A DNA stretch of 64,000 bases from assembly GCF_022346925.1 (NCBI RefSeq), contig NZ_JAKRNJ010000003.1:372001-436000 (forward strand). Reading direction: 5' to 3'. The translations under genes were made by a program, and so were the position numbers. Positions within the stretch are counted from its first letter, which is position 1; each line of letters starts with the position of its first letter. Of this stretch, positions 36,078 through 43,350 are shown piece after piece. This stretch comes from Microvirga sp. ACRRW (GTDB lineage: Bacteria; Pseudomonadota; Alphaproteobacteria; Rhizobiales; Beijerinckiaceae). The notes beneath the pieces were generated by a model. That model saw only the letters and a list, made by a program, of their open reading frames with translations, was not told where the DNA came from and made no database searches.

Positions 36078-36356
36078 ATGGCCAAGGAAGAGCTGATCAC
36101 ATTCGAAGGCGAGGTTATCGAGATCCTGCCGGATGCCCGCTATCGCGTGAAGCTGGAGAGCGGACACGAGATCGTCGCCTACACCGCCGGCAAGATGAAG
36201 AAGAACCGCATCAAGACGCTGGCGGGCGACCGCGTGACCGTCGAGATGTCTCCTTACGATCTCGACAAGGGCCGGCTCATCTTCCGTCACAAGGACAGCG
36301 GATCGGGAGCGCCCCGTCCGGCAGGTGCCCGTCGCCCGCAATTCCGCCGCCGCTGA
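36078..36356 (+). CDS. infA: Translation initiation factor IF-1, extended variant
   Basis: The 92-residue protein has the IF-1 OB fold: [40 protein letters not shown] and [20 protein letters not shown]. Canonical IF-1 has about 72 residues; this one adds about 20 residues of Pro/Arg-rich basic tail ([10 protein letters not shown]). IF-1 blocks the ribosomal A site during initiation. AAAAGGA precedes the ATG. Being next to cspA suggests a cold-adapted paralogue, but whether another infA exists elsewhere is unknown. Confidence 0.9.
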   Translation: MAKEELITFEGEVIEILPDARYRVKLESGHEIVAYTAGKMKKNRIKTLAGDRVTVEMSPYDLDKGRLIFRHKDSGSGAPRPAGARRPQFRRR

Positions 36357-36398
36357 GTGGCGCAGGGCTTGAATTCATCAGCCCGGGAGAGGTCCACG

Positions 36399-36662
36399 AT
36401 GCATGAAAAGACTTGGACGTTCGAGGCCGGCGACTTGGTGCCGGAATGGCTGATGCGCCAGACCAACTGCATTCTGCGCTTTGGCCGCGACGCCGTTGTC
36501 GTCGAGAGCAGCAGCGAGTTTCAGATCTATCCCGCCACCGCCATGGACGCCGAGGATGCCATGGTGCTGGCGGAAATCCTCGATCAGGAGATCGATGCCG
36601 AGGTCGAGCACACCCTGCCGATTAAGGCTCACACTCTTCCCCGGCCGATGTCCCTCAACTGA
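36399..36662 (+). CDS. Hypothetical protein
   Basis: The 87-residue protein begins MHEKTWTFEAGDLVPEWLMR and is acidic and soluble, with mixed helix and strand. GAGAGG is about 6 nt upstream of the ATG. It stands between infA and another small gene, all on the plus strand with short gaps, so it may share their transcript. The family is not recognised. Confidence 0.6.
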   Translation: MHEKTWTFEAGDLVPEWLMRQTNCILRFGRDAVVVESSSEFQIYPATAMDAEDAMVLAEILDQEIDAEVEHTLPIKAHTLPRPMSLN

Positions 36663-36682
36663 TCGAGACACAGGAGATTCAC

Positions 36683-36904
36683 ATGAGTCACAAATTTTCA
36701 CTGGGCCAGCTGGTTCACTCTGCCGGAACACGCTTCGCCGATCGGACGGACGGCGTGTACGAGATCGTCCGTCTCATGCCAGAGGCAACCAATGGAGAGT
36801 TAGGCTACAGGATCCGGCACACCACGAGCGGCGCCCAACGGGCCGTCGGAGAATCCGAGATCCGAGCCGTTGCTGCAAAGCCAGGGCCGCTTTCGGTCAA
36901 TTAA
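36683..36904 (+). CDS. Hypothetical small protein
   Basis: The 73-residue protein (MSHKFSLGQLVHSAGTRFAD start, then GVYEIVRLMPEATNGELGYR) looks like a small beta-barrel similar in style to SH3-like folds. CAGGAG precedes the ATG by 6 nt and the previous gene ends 20 bp before. There is no signal peptide. No named family is assigned. Confidence 0.65.
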   Translation: MSHKFSLGQLVHSAGTRFADRTDGVYEIVRLMPEATNGELGYRIRHTTSGAQRAVGESEIRAVAAKPGPLSVN

Positions 36905-36995
36905 GACAATGCTCGGAAAAGAGGCTTTGAAGTAGATCCGGGCTTCCAGGTTTACGTTCCGGGCCTCGGCATAATAAGAACACGGCTCCTTCAGC

Positions 36996-37925
36996 GTGGA
37001 TCGAGCAGCCTTGCCAGACATCACATCGACCGGAATCTATGGGACGCCCCCAGTTGAGCTGGCTGAGGCGCCTCCGGGCAGCCGACAATTCTCTCCTCTG
37101 ATTCCCGGCTCAGGAAAGCTGGAGGATCAGGTGGACGCGTCCTTGACGGAGATGGTTGTGCTGGCTCCGCCCGGCACGGTGGAGCGGCGCTACACCATCG
37201 CGCTGGCGCTGAAGGCACTCGCGCCCGGCGGCAGGCTGACCGTCCTCGCGCCCAAGGACAAGGGCGGCTCGCGGCTCGCCAAGGAACTCAAAGGGTTCGG
37301 CTGCGAGATCAGCGAAACCTCCCGCCGTCATCACCGCATCTGCACCTGCGAGAGACCTGCTCAGCTCAGCGGTCTCGATGAGGCCCTGGCCGAGGGCGCG
37401 CCGCGCTTCGACGACGCACTAGGGGCGTGGACCCAACCCGGTGTGTTCAGCTGGAATCGTCTCGACCCGGGCAGCGCCCTCCTTGAACAGAACCTGCCTG
37501 CCTTCAGCGGCAAGGGCGCCGATTTCGGCTGCGGCACCGGAACTCTCGCGCGCACGATCCTGAAAGGTCCGAACGTCACGCATCTGCTCATGCTCGATAT
37601 CGATCGCCGCGCCACCGAGATGGCGGAGCGTAACATCGAGGATACACGCGCGGAGATCCGCTGGGCGGATGTGCGCTCAGGCCTACATGCGAGTGGGCTC
37701 GACTTCGTGGTGATGAATCCGCCGTTCCATGACGGTGGCGCCGAGGATCAGGGCTTGGGTCAGAGCTTCATCCGCAAGGCTGCGGAAGCCTTGCGTCCGG
37801 GCGGCGTGCTCTGGCTCGTCGCCAACAGGCACCTGCCTTACGAGGGTGTGCTGAAGCCGTTGTTCAAGCGCGTCACGCCGAAGATGGAAGCGGCCGGCTA
37901 CAAGATCTACGAGGCCCAGAAATGA
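36996..37925 (+). CDS. RsmC-like class I SAM methyltransferase
   Basis: The 309-residue protein (GTG start at 36996) has a C-terminal methyltransferase-small domain: GADFGCGTGTLARTIL is the SAM loop, LMLDIDRRATEMAERN follows, and DFVVMNPPFHDGG is the NPPF catalytic motif of N6-adenine or N2-guanine methylases. An N-terminal degenerate copy (residues 45-125) is typical of RsmC, which methylates 16S rRNA G1207. The stop overlaps the pseudouridine synthase start by 4 bp, so both are probably RNA modifiers made together. Confidence 0.85.
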   Translation: MDRAALPDITSTGIYGTPPVELAEAPPGSRQFSPLIPGSGKLEDQVDASLTEMVVLAPPGTVERRYTIALALKALAPGGRLTVLAPKDKGGSRLAKELKGFGCEISETSRRHHRICTCERPAQLSGLDEALAEGAPRFDDALGAWTQPGVFSWNRLDPGSALLEQNLPAFSGKGADFGCGTGTLARTILKGPNVTHLLMLDIDRRATEMAERNIEDTRAEIRWADVRSGLHASGLDFVVMNPPFHDGGAEDQGLGQSFIRKAAEALRPGGVLWLVANRHLPYEGVLKPLFKRVTPKMEAAGYKIYEAQK

Positions 37926-38671
37926 GCAAGACGCCCACTCTCCGCCTCGACAGGCTGCTCGCCAATCTGGGCTATGGCTCGCGCCGCGAGGTGCAGCAGC
38001 TCGTCTATGCAGGCCTCGTCACCCTCGACGGCGAAACCATCGAGGATGCGGATGATCGCATCGCCGTCACACGCGATCTCTCGGAGCGCATGCTCGTGCG
38101 CGGCAAGCCGCTCGATCCGCCGCCGGGTTTGGCGCTGATGTTGCACAAGCCGCTCGGCGTGACATGCTCGCACAAGGAGGCAGGCCCGCTGGTTTATAGC
38201 CTTTTGCCCGAGCGCTGGCGCCGTCGCGACCCCGCGATCTCCACCATCGGCCGCCTCGACAAGGAAACCTCCGGTCTCCTGCTCATGACAGATGACGGCA
38301 ATCTGCTGCACCGGGTGATCTCGCCCCGCGCGAACATCTCCAAGCGCTACCAGGTGACTCTCGATCGCCCCTTGCGCGGCGACGAGGCCGAGATCTTCGC
38401 TGCTGGGGGGCTTATGCTGGAAGGCGAGGAGAAGCCGCTCCTGCCTGCGAAGTTAGAAGTCTTGTCAGAGACAAGCGCCTATCTCACGCTGACCGAAGGG
38501 CGCTATCACCAGGTGCGCCGCATGTTCGCCGCCGTGGGAAACCATGTCACTGTCCTTCACCGCGACAAGATCGGGGATCTCGCCCTGCCGGCAGATCTGG
38601 AGCCCGGCCAGTACAGGCTTCTCACCGAAGCCGACCTCGCCCTGATCCTGCCGCCCGCCAAGAACGCTTGA
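37922..38671 (+). CDS. rsuA: RsuA-family rRNA pseudouridine synthase
   Basis: The 249-residue enzyme has an N-terminal S4 RNA-binding domain (RLDRLLANLGYGSRREVQQL) and a catalytic domain with Asp in TIGRLDKETSGLLLMTDDG. The C-terminal EGRYHQVRRMFAAVGNHV motif is typical of the RsuA/RluB/E/F group. It isomerises uridine in rRNA, most likely 16S U516. It is translationally coupled to the upstream methyltransferase (ATGA overlap). Confidence 0.9.
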   Translation: MSKTPTLRLDRLLANLGYGSRREVQQLVYAGLVTLDGETIEDADDRIAVTRDLSERMLVRGKPLDPPPGLALMLHKPLGVTCSHKEAGPLVYSLLPERWRRRDPAISTIGRLDKETSGLLLMTDDGNLLHRVISPRANISKRYQVTLDRPLRGDEAEIFAAGGLMLEGEEKPLLPAKLEVLSETSAYLTLTEGRYHQVRRMFAAVGNHVTVLHRDKIGDLALPADLEPGQYRLLTEADLALILPPAKNA

Positions 38672-38752
38672 ACCTGGCGTCCGCGATCCCCGGTCAGAGG
38701 TTGTCTTGAGAGCCCTGATCGGGTAGGGAAGAGGTCAGGCCCAAGGCCTCAC

Positions 38753-38829
38753 GCACCCGTAGCTCAGCTGGATAGAGCGTTGCCCTCCGAAGGCAAAGGT
38801 CACACGTTCGAATCGTGTCGGGTGCGCCA
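38753..38829 (+). tRNA. tRNA-Arg (anticodon CCG)
   Basis: The 77-nt gene folds into a full cloverleaf. The acceptor stem GCACCCG (38753-38759) pairs with CGGGTGC (38819-38825); the anticodon stem-loop is TTGCC-CTCCGAA-GGCAA, giving anticodon CCG for the CGG codon; the T loop is TTCGAAT. CCA is encoded at the 3' end (38827-38829). Confidence 0.97.
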
Positions 38830-39187
38830 TTCTCCCCCCTTTTTCGCTCTCGCTTCGGCCCCCTCTCGCAAGGACAGCTTCCTTGTAGAGATTCAACTGT
38901 TGCGCCTCGACACGCTGATTTTTCGTGTCGGACGATAGGGGGAGCATGCCTTTTCAACCGCTGCGGGTTTAGCTTCCTTTTCGTAAAGGCGATTATGCAA
39001 GATTACTTTGAAATAATGCCACGCTAGGTTGTTGAAATGCGCGTTACCATATTACTTATATAGTGTCGGCTCGCTCGGTGCCTTCGTTCCGCGAAGGCTC
39101 CTGAGACTTGGTGGAAAATCAAGGGAGTCGAGCTGACAGGTTTGTCCTGTCTCATGTTGAGAAGCGGGACGAAACGATGGGGGATTC
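38830..39187. other. Intergenic region upstream of the PilZ gene
   Basis: This 358-bp gap holds no credible gene. From about 38990 it becomes A/T-rich, as in a promoter. A hairpin GCCTTCG-ttccg-CGAAGGC lies at 39080-39098 and a smaller ACAGG-tttgt-CCTGT near 39137. They are in the likely leader of the PilZ gene. Confidence 0.45.
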
Positions 39188-39604
39188 ATGAATCCGGTTG
39201 AGCAGCGTCGCGCCAGTCCGCGTACGCGCACTCTCCTTGAGGGGCTGATTGTTTACAACAATCGCCTTTCCCGTATGGAATGTACGGTACGGGATCTTTC
39301 GGAAACCGGTGCCTGTCTCGTGTTCTCTCAGCCGGTGAAGGTGCCCCGGGAATTCGAGTTGCAGATCCCGAAGCGGAAGCTTACCCGGCGTGCCCAGATC
39401 ATGTGGTATGACGGGCGGCACCACGGCGTCATGTTTCTCGATGCCGACGAGGGACTTGTCGCGACGAACAAGACTGTACCCCTGGTTCCTGCCAGTGAAG
39501 GCGCGAGCGTACCTGAGATCCTGGACGAAGCCCGCCTGCGGATCGCGCAGGTGCTCGGCGTCTCCGCCGATGTGATTCAGCTGAAGGTCGAGATCGACAA
39601 GTAA
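39188..39604 (+). CDS. PilZ-domain c-di-GMP-binding protein
   Basis: The 138-residue protein is a single PilZ domain. The c-di-GMP motif appears as RRASPRTRT (RxxxR) and DLSETGACL (D/NxSxxG) about 30 residues later. The region after residue 105 is a short helical tail. Such proteins pass the c-di-GMP level to motility, cellulose or exopolysaccharide machinery. No partner gene lies nearby, so the target is unknown. Confidence 0.88.
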   Translation: MNPVEQRRASPRTRTLLEGLIVYNNRLSRMECTVRDLSETGACLVFSQPVKVPREFELQIPKRKLTRRAQIMWYDGRHHGVMFLDADEGLVATNKTVPLVPASEGASVPEILDEARLRIAQVLGVSADVIQLKVEIDK

Positions 39605-39613
39605 AGACGGCTG

Positions 39614-40417
39614 TTAGGCCGTCTTCAGCATCCACTCGTGATCCGGATCGTTGTGGAACTTCCAGATCCGCTTCGGGCCCGCCATGACGTTCAAGTAATA
39701 CAGCTCGTAGCCATGCGGCGCGCCGACGGGATGATAGCCTTTCGGCACCAGCACCACATCGCCGTTGCTGGCAGCCAGCGTCTCGTCGAGCGAACGGTCA
39801 TCCGTGTAGACCCGCTGCAGCGCGAAGCCCGTCGGCGGATTGAGACGGTGGTAATAGGTCTCTTCCAGCAGCGACTCGTTCGGCAGCATGTCCCGGTCGT
39901 GCTTGTGGGGCGGATAGCTCGACCAATGGCCCGAAGGCGTAATGACTTCCACCACCAGCAGGCTTTCCGCCGTCTCCGTCTCCGGCAGGATGTTGCGCAC
40001 GTGGCGCGTGTTGGTGCCCTTGCCGCGCGTTTCTTGTCCGACCTGATCAGGACGGATCACGCGCGCCGGAAGCTTGCCTTCTCCCGGTGCAGTGCAGACC
40101 GCGATTTCGCAATCCGTTTCGGCCTTCAACGACCATTCGGATTTGGCCGGTGCGTAAAGCGACCACGGATCAGGCTCGAACGGCGAGGAGCGCCCACCGA
40201 TCGTGCCGAAATCCTGACCGGCCGCGCCCACATGCGCGCGGCCTGAAAGCATCACGATGCAAGCTTCCCGGTCTCCGGTCTGCTGTTTCAAGCTCTGCCC
40301 GCTTTTGAGCTGGTAGACCTCGAAACCCACATAGGTCCAGCCGGCGGATTCCGGCGTGATGGCGTGGATGCGCCCGGTTGAATCGGGCTTCGACGGTTTG
40401 ACGAGAAGCTTGGACAT
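39614..40417 (-). CDS. iolB: 5-deoxy-glucuronate isomerase IolB
   Basis: The 267-residue enzyme converts 5-deoxy-glucuronate to 2-deoxy-5-keto-gluconate in myo-inositol breakdown. The double cupin fold is visible, with metal-binding residues in SSYPPHKHDRD and LLEETYYHRL and the VPKGYHPVGAPHGYELYYLN segment typical of IolB. The last gene of the minus-strand run iolC-iolD-iolE-iolB. AAGGAA lies upstream of the ATG. A strong hairpin stands between it and iolE. Confidence 0.95.
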   Translation of the reverse strand: MSKLLVKPSKPDSTGRIHAITPESAGWTYVGFEVYQLKSGQSLKQQTGDREACIVMLSGRAHVGAAGQDFGTIGGRSSPFEPDPWSLYAPAKSEWSLKAETDCEIAVCTAPGEGKLPARVIRPDQVGQETRGKGTNTRHVRNILPETETAESLLVVEVITPSGHWSSYPPHKHDRDMLPNESLLEETYYHRLNPPTGFALQRVYTDDRSLDETLAASNGDVVLVPKGYHPVGAPHGYELYYLNVMAGPKRIWKFHNDPDHEWMLKTA

Positions 40418-40434
40418 CGTGTGTATTCCTTACC

Positions 40435-40480
40435 GCATTTTCCGGAGAAGTGATGATCGGTTCTCCGGAAAGAAAATGCG
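40435..40480. repeat. Palindromic hairpin B, copy 1 (iolE-iolB gap)
   Basis: TTTCCGGAGAA (40439-40449) pairs perfectly with TTCTCCGGAAA (40461-40471) around an 11-nt loop; the outer GCATTT/AAATGC extends the stem past a 2-nt bulge. The same design and loop length recur at 55532. In the iol transcript it may stabilise or attenuate the message. Confidence 0.8.
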
Positions 40481-40491
40481 TCAGCAAAAAA

Positions 40492-41376
40492 CTACCGCAG
40501 GCCGGCTTCCTTCAGGAAGCGGGTGAGATTGGCATAGCCCATCTTGGCATAGGTGAGCGGATGGGCCTTCTTCGGGTCCTGCTCCGCTTCGATGACCACC
40601 CAGCCGCTATAGCCCGGCAGTTCCTTGAACACGGAGACGAAATCCACCATGCCGTCGCCCGGCACCGTGTAAACGCCTTCGATGACGGAATCGAGGAAGC
40701 TCCAGCCTTCAGCCTTCGACTTCTCCATCACGCTCTTGCGCACGTCCTTCGTGTGAACGTGACTGATGCGGCTGCGATAGCGGCGCGCAAGTGCTGCCGG
40801 GTCTGCGCCGCCCCAGGTGGCATGGCCCGTGTCGAGAAGCAGATGAACCGCATCGCCCGTGGAGCGCATGAAGGCGTCGATGTCGGCTTCCGATTCCACG
40901 ATGGTGCCCATGTGGTGATGGTACACAACACGCACGCCTTCCTGCAGCGTGCGCTCGGCCACCTGCGTGAGGCGACGGCCGAACTCGGCCCAATCGCCGT
41001 CCTTCATCACAGGACGCTGCGAGAGCGGCTTCGAGCGATCGCCGTGAATGGCGTTCGAGGTCTCGGCGAACACGAGCACGTTCGAGCCCATGGCCTTCAG
41101 GAGATCGAGATGCGGGCGCAGCGCCTTCATCTCGGCATCGGCGTCGCGCTTGAGAAGCTCGGCGGAATACCAGCCGGAGACGCAGGCCACGTTGAAGGGT
41201 GCGAGAGCCTTCTTCAGCGCTTCCGGCTCGCGCGGGAACTTGTTGCCGAGTTCCATGCCTTCGAAGCCGGCTTCCTTGGCCTCGGCCAGGCACACCTCCA
41301 GCGGCGTCTCGCCGCCGAGTTCCGGCATGTCGTCGTTGGACCAGCCGATGGGGTTCGCCCCGATGCGGATCGTCAT
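40492..41376 (-). CDS. iolE: myo-inosose-2 dehydratase IolE
   Basis: The 294-residue TIM-barrel enzyme dehydrates scyllo-inosose. Family landmarks are IGANPIGWSNDDMPELGGET at the N-terminus, VVYHHHMGTIVE, LLLDTGHATWGG and ISHVHTKDVRKS, which hold the metal ligands. ATG at 41376 is selected because AAGGAA stands 9 nt upstream; the longer frame upstream is not plausible. The iolD stop lies 23 bp away. Confidence 0.95.
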   Translation of the reverse strand: MTIRIGANPIGWSNDDMPELGGETPLEVCLAEAKEAGFEGMELGNKFPREPEALKKALAPFNVACVSGWYSAELLKRDADAEMKALRPHLDLLKAMGSNVLVFAETSNAIHGDRSKPLSQRPVMKDGDWAEFGRRLTQVAERTLQEGVRVVYHHHMGTIVESEADIDAFMRSTGDAVHLLLDTGHATWGGADPAALARRYRSRISHVHTKDVRKSVMEKSKAEGWSFLDSVIEGVYTVPGDGMVDFVSVFKELPGYSGWVVIEAEQDPKKAHPLTYAKMGYANLTRFLKEAGLR

Positions 41377-41399
41377 GGCTCTTATTCCTTCTGTTTCAA

Positions 41400-43247
41400 T
41401 CAGTCGCCCACGCGCTGCGCGCCGAGGGCATTTTCGTAATTCTTGCGGGCGGTCTTCACCTGTTCGCGCACGGAGACTTCCGGCACCGCCACATCCCACC
41501 AATGGCCGCCCTCGTTAGTGGAGATGAGCGGGTCGGTGTCGATGACGATGACAGTGCTGCGCTCCGCGCTGCGCGCCTTCTTCAGCGCGTCCTCGAGCTC
41601 CGCGATGCTCTTCACCTTCAGCGATTGCGCGCCGAGGCTTGCGGCATGTGCGGCAAAGTCGATGTCCGGCAGTGTGACGTGGTTCGTGTGCTGCAGCAGG
41701 TTGTTGAAGCTCTCGCCGCCGGTGGCGCGCTGCAGGCGATTGATGCAGCCATAGCCGCGATTATCGAGCAGAACGACAGTGAGTTTCTGGCCGAGCATGA
41801 CGGAGGTGGCGAGTTCCGAATTCATCATCAGGTAGGAGCCGTCGCCCACCATCACGATCACCTCGCGCTTGGGATCGGCCATCTTCACGCCGAGGCCGCC
41901 CGCAATCTCGTAACCCATGCAAGAATAGCCGTATTCCATGTGGTAGCCGAGCGCTGCGCTCGCCTTCCAATGCTTGTGCAACTCGCCCGGCAGGCCGCCG
42001 GCCGCGCAGACCACCACGTCGGTGGGCGACGAGGTGCGTTGCACCGCGCCGATCACCTGCGCATCGGAGGGAAGCTCCGCATTGGTCGGATCCGTGAAGC
42101 GGGCGGAGGAATCGAACCAGCGCGCCTTTTCCTCGCGTCCCTTCGACACCCAAGCTTCCGGCGCCTTCCAGCTGCCGAGCGCTCTGCTCAGCTCTTCGAG
42201 GCCCACGCGCGCATCGGTAACGAGCGGCAGCGCATTGTGCTTCGTGGCATCGAAGGGCTGCACGTTGAGGCCGACGATCTTGCGGTTCGGATTCTTGAAC
42301 AGCGCCCAGGAGCCGGTGGTGAAATCCTGAAGGCGCGTACCGACCGCGATCACCACATCGGCATCCTCGGCAAGCGCATTCGCGGCACCCGTGCCGGTCA
42401 CGCCGACAGCGCCGAGATTAGACTGATGGTCGTGGGGCAAGCTCGACTTGCCGGCCTGCGTCTCGCCGACGAAGAGGCCGTGCTTCTGCGCGAAATCTGC
42501 CAACACCTTCTCGGCGCCAGAGAAGAGCACGCCGCCGCCTGCCACGATGAAAGGTTTCTTGGCATTGCGGATGAGGTTGGCGGCCTCAGCAAGTTCAGCT
42601 TCATCGGGACGAATGCGGCGCGGCGTCCAGACCTTCTCCGCAAAGAAGCTCTCGGGATAATCGTGAGCTTCGGCCTGCGTGTCCTGGCAAAGCGCCAGTG
42701 TCACAGGTCCGCAATCGGCGGGATCGGTAAGCACAGCCATGGCGCGCTGGAGCGCGGGAATGATCTGCTCGGGCCGCGAGATGCGATCGAAATAGCGGGA
42801 GACAGGCTTGAAGCAGTCGTTCGCCGACACCGTGCCATCGGAAAAATTCTCGATCTGCTGCAGCACCGGATCGGGCCTGCGGTTGGCAAACACGTCGCCG
42901 GGCAGAAGCAGCACGGGAATGCGGTTCACATGCGCCACGGCTGCTGCCGTCACCATGTTTGTCGCACCTGGGCCGATGGATGTGGTGCAGGCCATCATGC
43001 GGCGGCGGCGCGAGGCTTTCGCGAAGGCAACCGCGGCATGCGCCATGCCCTGCTCGTTATGGGCGCGGAAGGTGGGAAGCTGATCGCGCACGCCGTGCAG
43101 CGCCTCGCCCATGCCTGCCACGTTGCCGTGGCCGAAGATGGCCCACACGCCGCCGAAGAGCGGCAGGATCTGTCCGTCGATCTCCGTCTTCTGCGCGGTG
43201 AGGAACCGGGCGATGGCTTGCGCCATAGTGAGGCGGATCGTGCTCAT
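41400..43247 (-). CDS. iolD: 3D-(3,5/4)-trihydroxycyclohexane-1,2-dione hydrolase IolD
   Basis: The 615-residue thiamin-diphosphate enzyme opens the inositol-derived ring. The ThDP-activating Glu is in FRAHNEQGMAHAAVA, the Mg/ThDP-binding motif is VMVGDGSYLMMNSELATS followed by VVLLDNRGYGCINRLQ. The length matches IolD. ATG at 43247 is preferred to an in-frame ATG at 43262. It lies between iolC and iolE in pathway order. Confidence 0.95.
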   Translation of the reverse strand: MSTIRLTMAQAIARFLTAQKTEIDGQILPLFGGVWAIFGHGNVAGMGEALHGVRDQLPTFRAHNEQGMAHAAVAFAKASRRRRMMACTTSIGPGATNMVTAAAVAHVNRIPVLLLPGDVFANRRPDPVLQQIENFSDGTVSANDCFKPVSRYFDRISRPEQIIPALQRAMAVLTDPADCGPVTLALCQDTQAEAHDYPESFFAEKVWTPRRIRPDEAELAEAANLIRNAKKPFIVAGGGVLFSGAEKVLADFAQKHGLFVGETQAGKSSLPHDHQSNLGAVGVTGTGAANALAEDADVVIAVGTRLQDFTTGSWALFKNPNRKIVGLNVQPFDATKHNALPLVTDARVGLEELSRALGSWKAPEAWVSKGREEKARWFDSSARFTDPTNAELPSDAQVIGAVQRTSSPTDVVVCAAGGLPGELHKHWKASAALGYHMEYGYSCMGYEIAGGLGVKMADPKREVIVMVGDGSYLMMNSELATSVMLGQKLTVVLLDNRGYGCINRLQRATGGESFNNLLQHTNHVTLPDIDFAAHAASLGAQSLKVKSIAELEDALKKARSAERSTVIVIDTDPLISTNEGGHWWDVAVPEVSVREQVKTARKNYENALGAQRVGD

Positions 43248-43316
43248 GGGCGTTTCTCTCAAAATGCGCCGAATGCGATGTCGGCAGCGTTCTCAGGTTT
43301 TGTCGGTCATGAAAAG

Positions 43317-43345
43317 AGGGCGAAGCCGATGATCGGCTCCGCCCT
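43317..43345 (-). terminator. Intercistronic hairpin between iolC and iolD
   Basis: AGGGCG (43317-43322) pairs with CGCCCT (43340-43345) and GCCGAT (43325-43330) with ATCGGC (43332-43337), separated by a two-base bulge on each side. It follows the iolC stop codon on the minus strand and may be a partial terminator or mRNA-stabilising element. Confidence 0.6.
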
Positions 43346-43350
43346 TCGTC

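Noticed and set aside
38830..39187. tRNA-Arg as an integration site
   Set aside because: There is no integrase or direct repeat of the tRNA 3' end downstream; the gap is ordinary promoter sequence.
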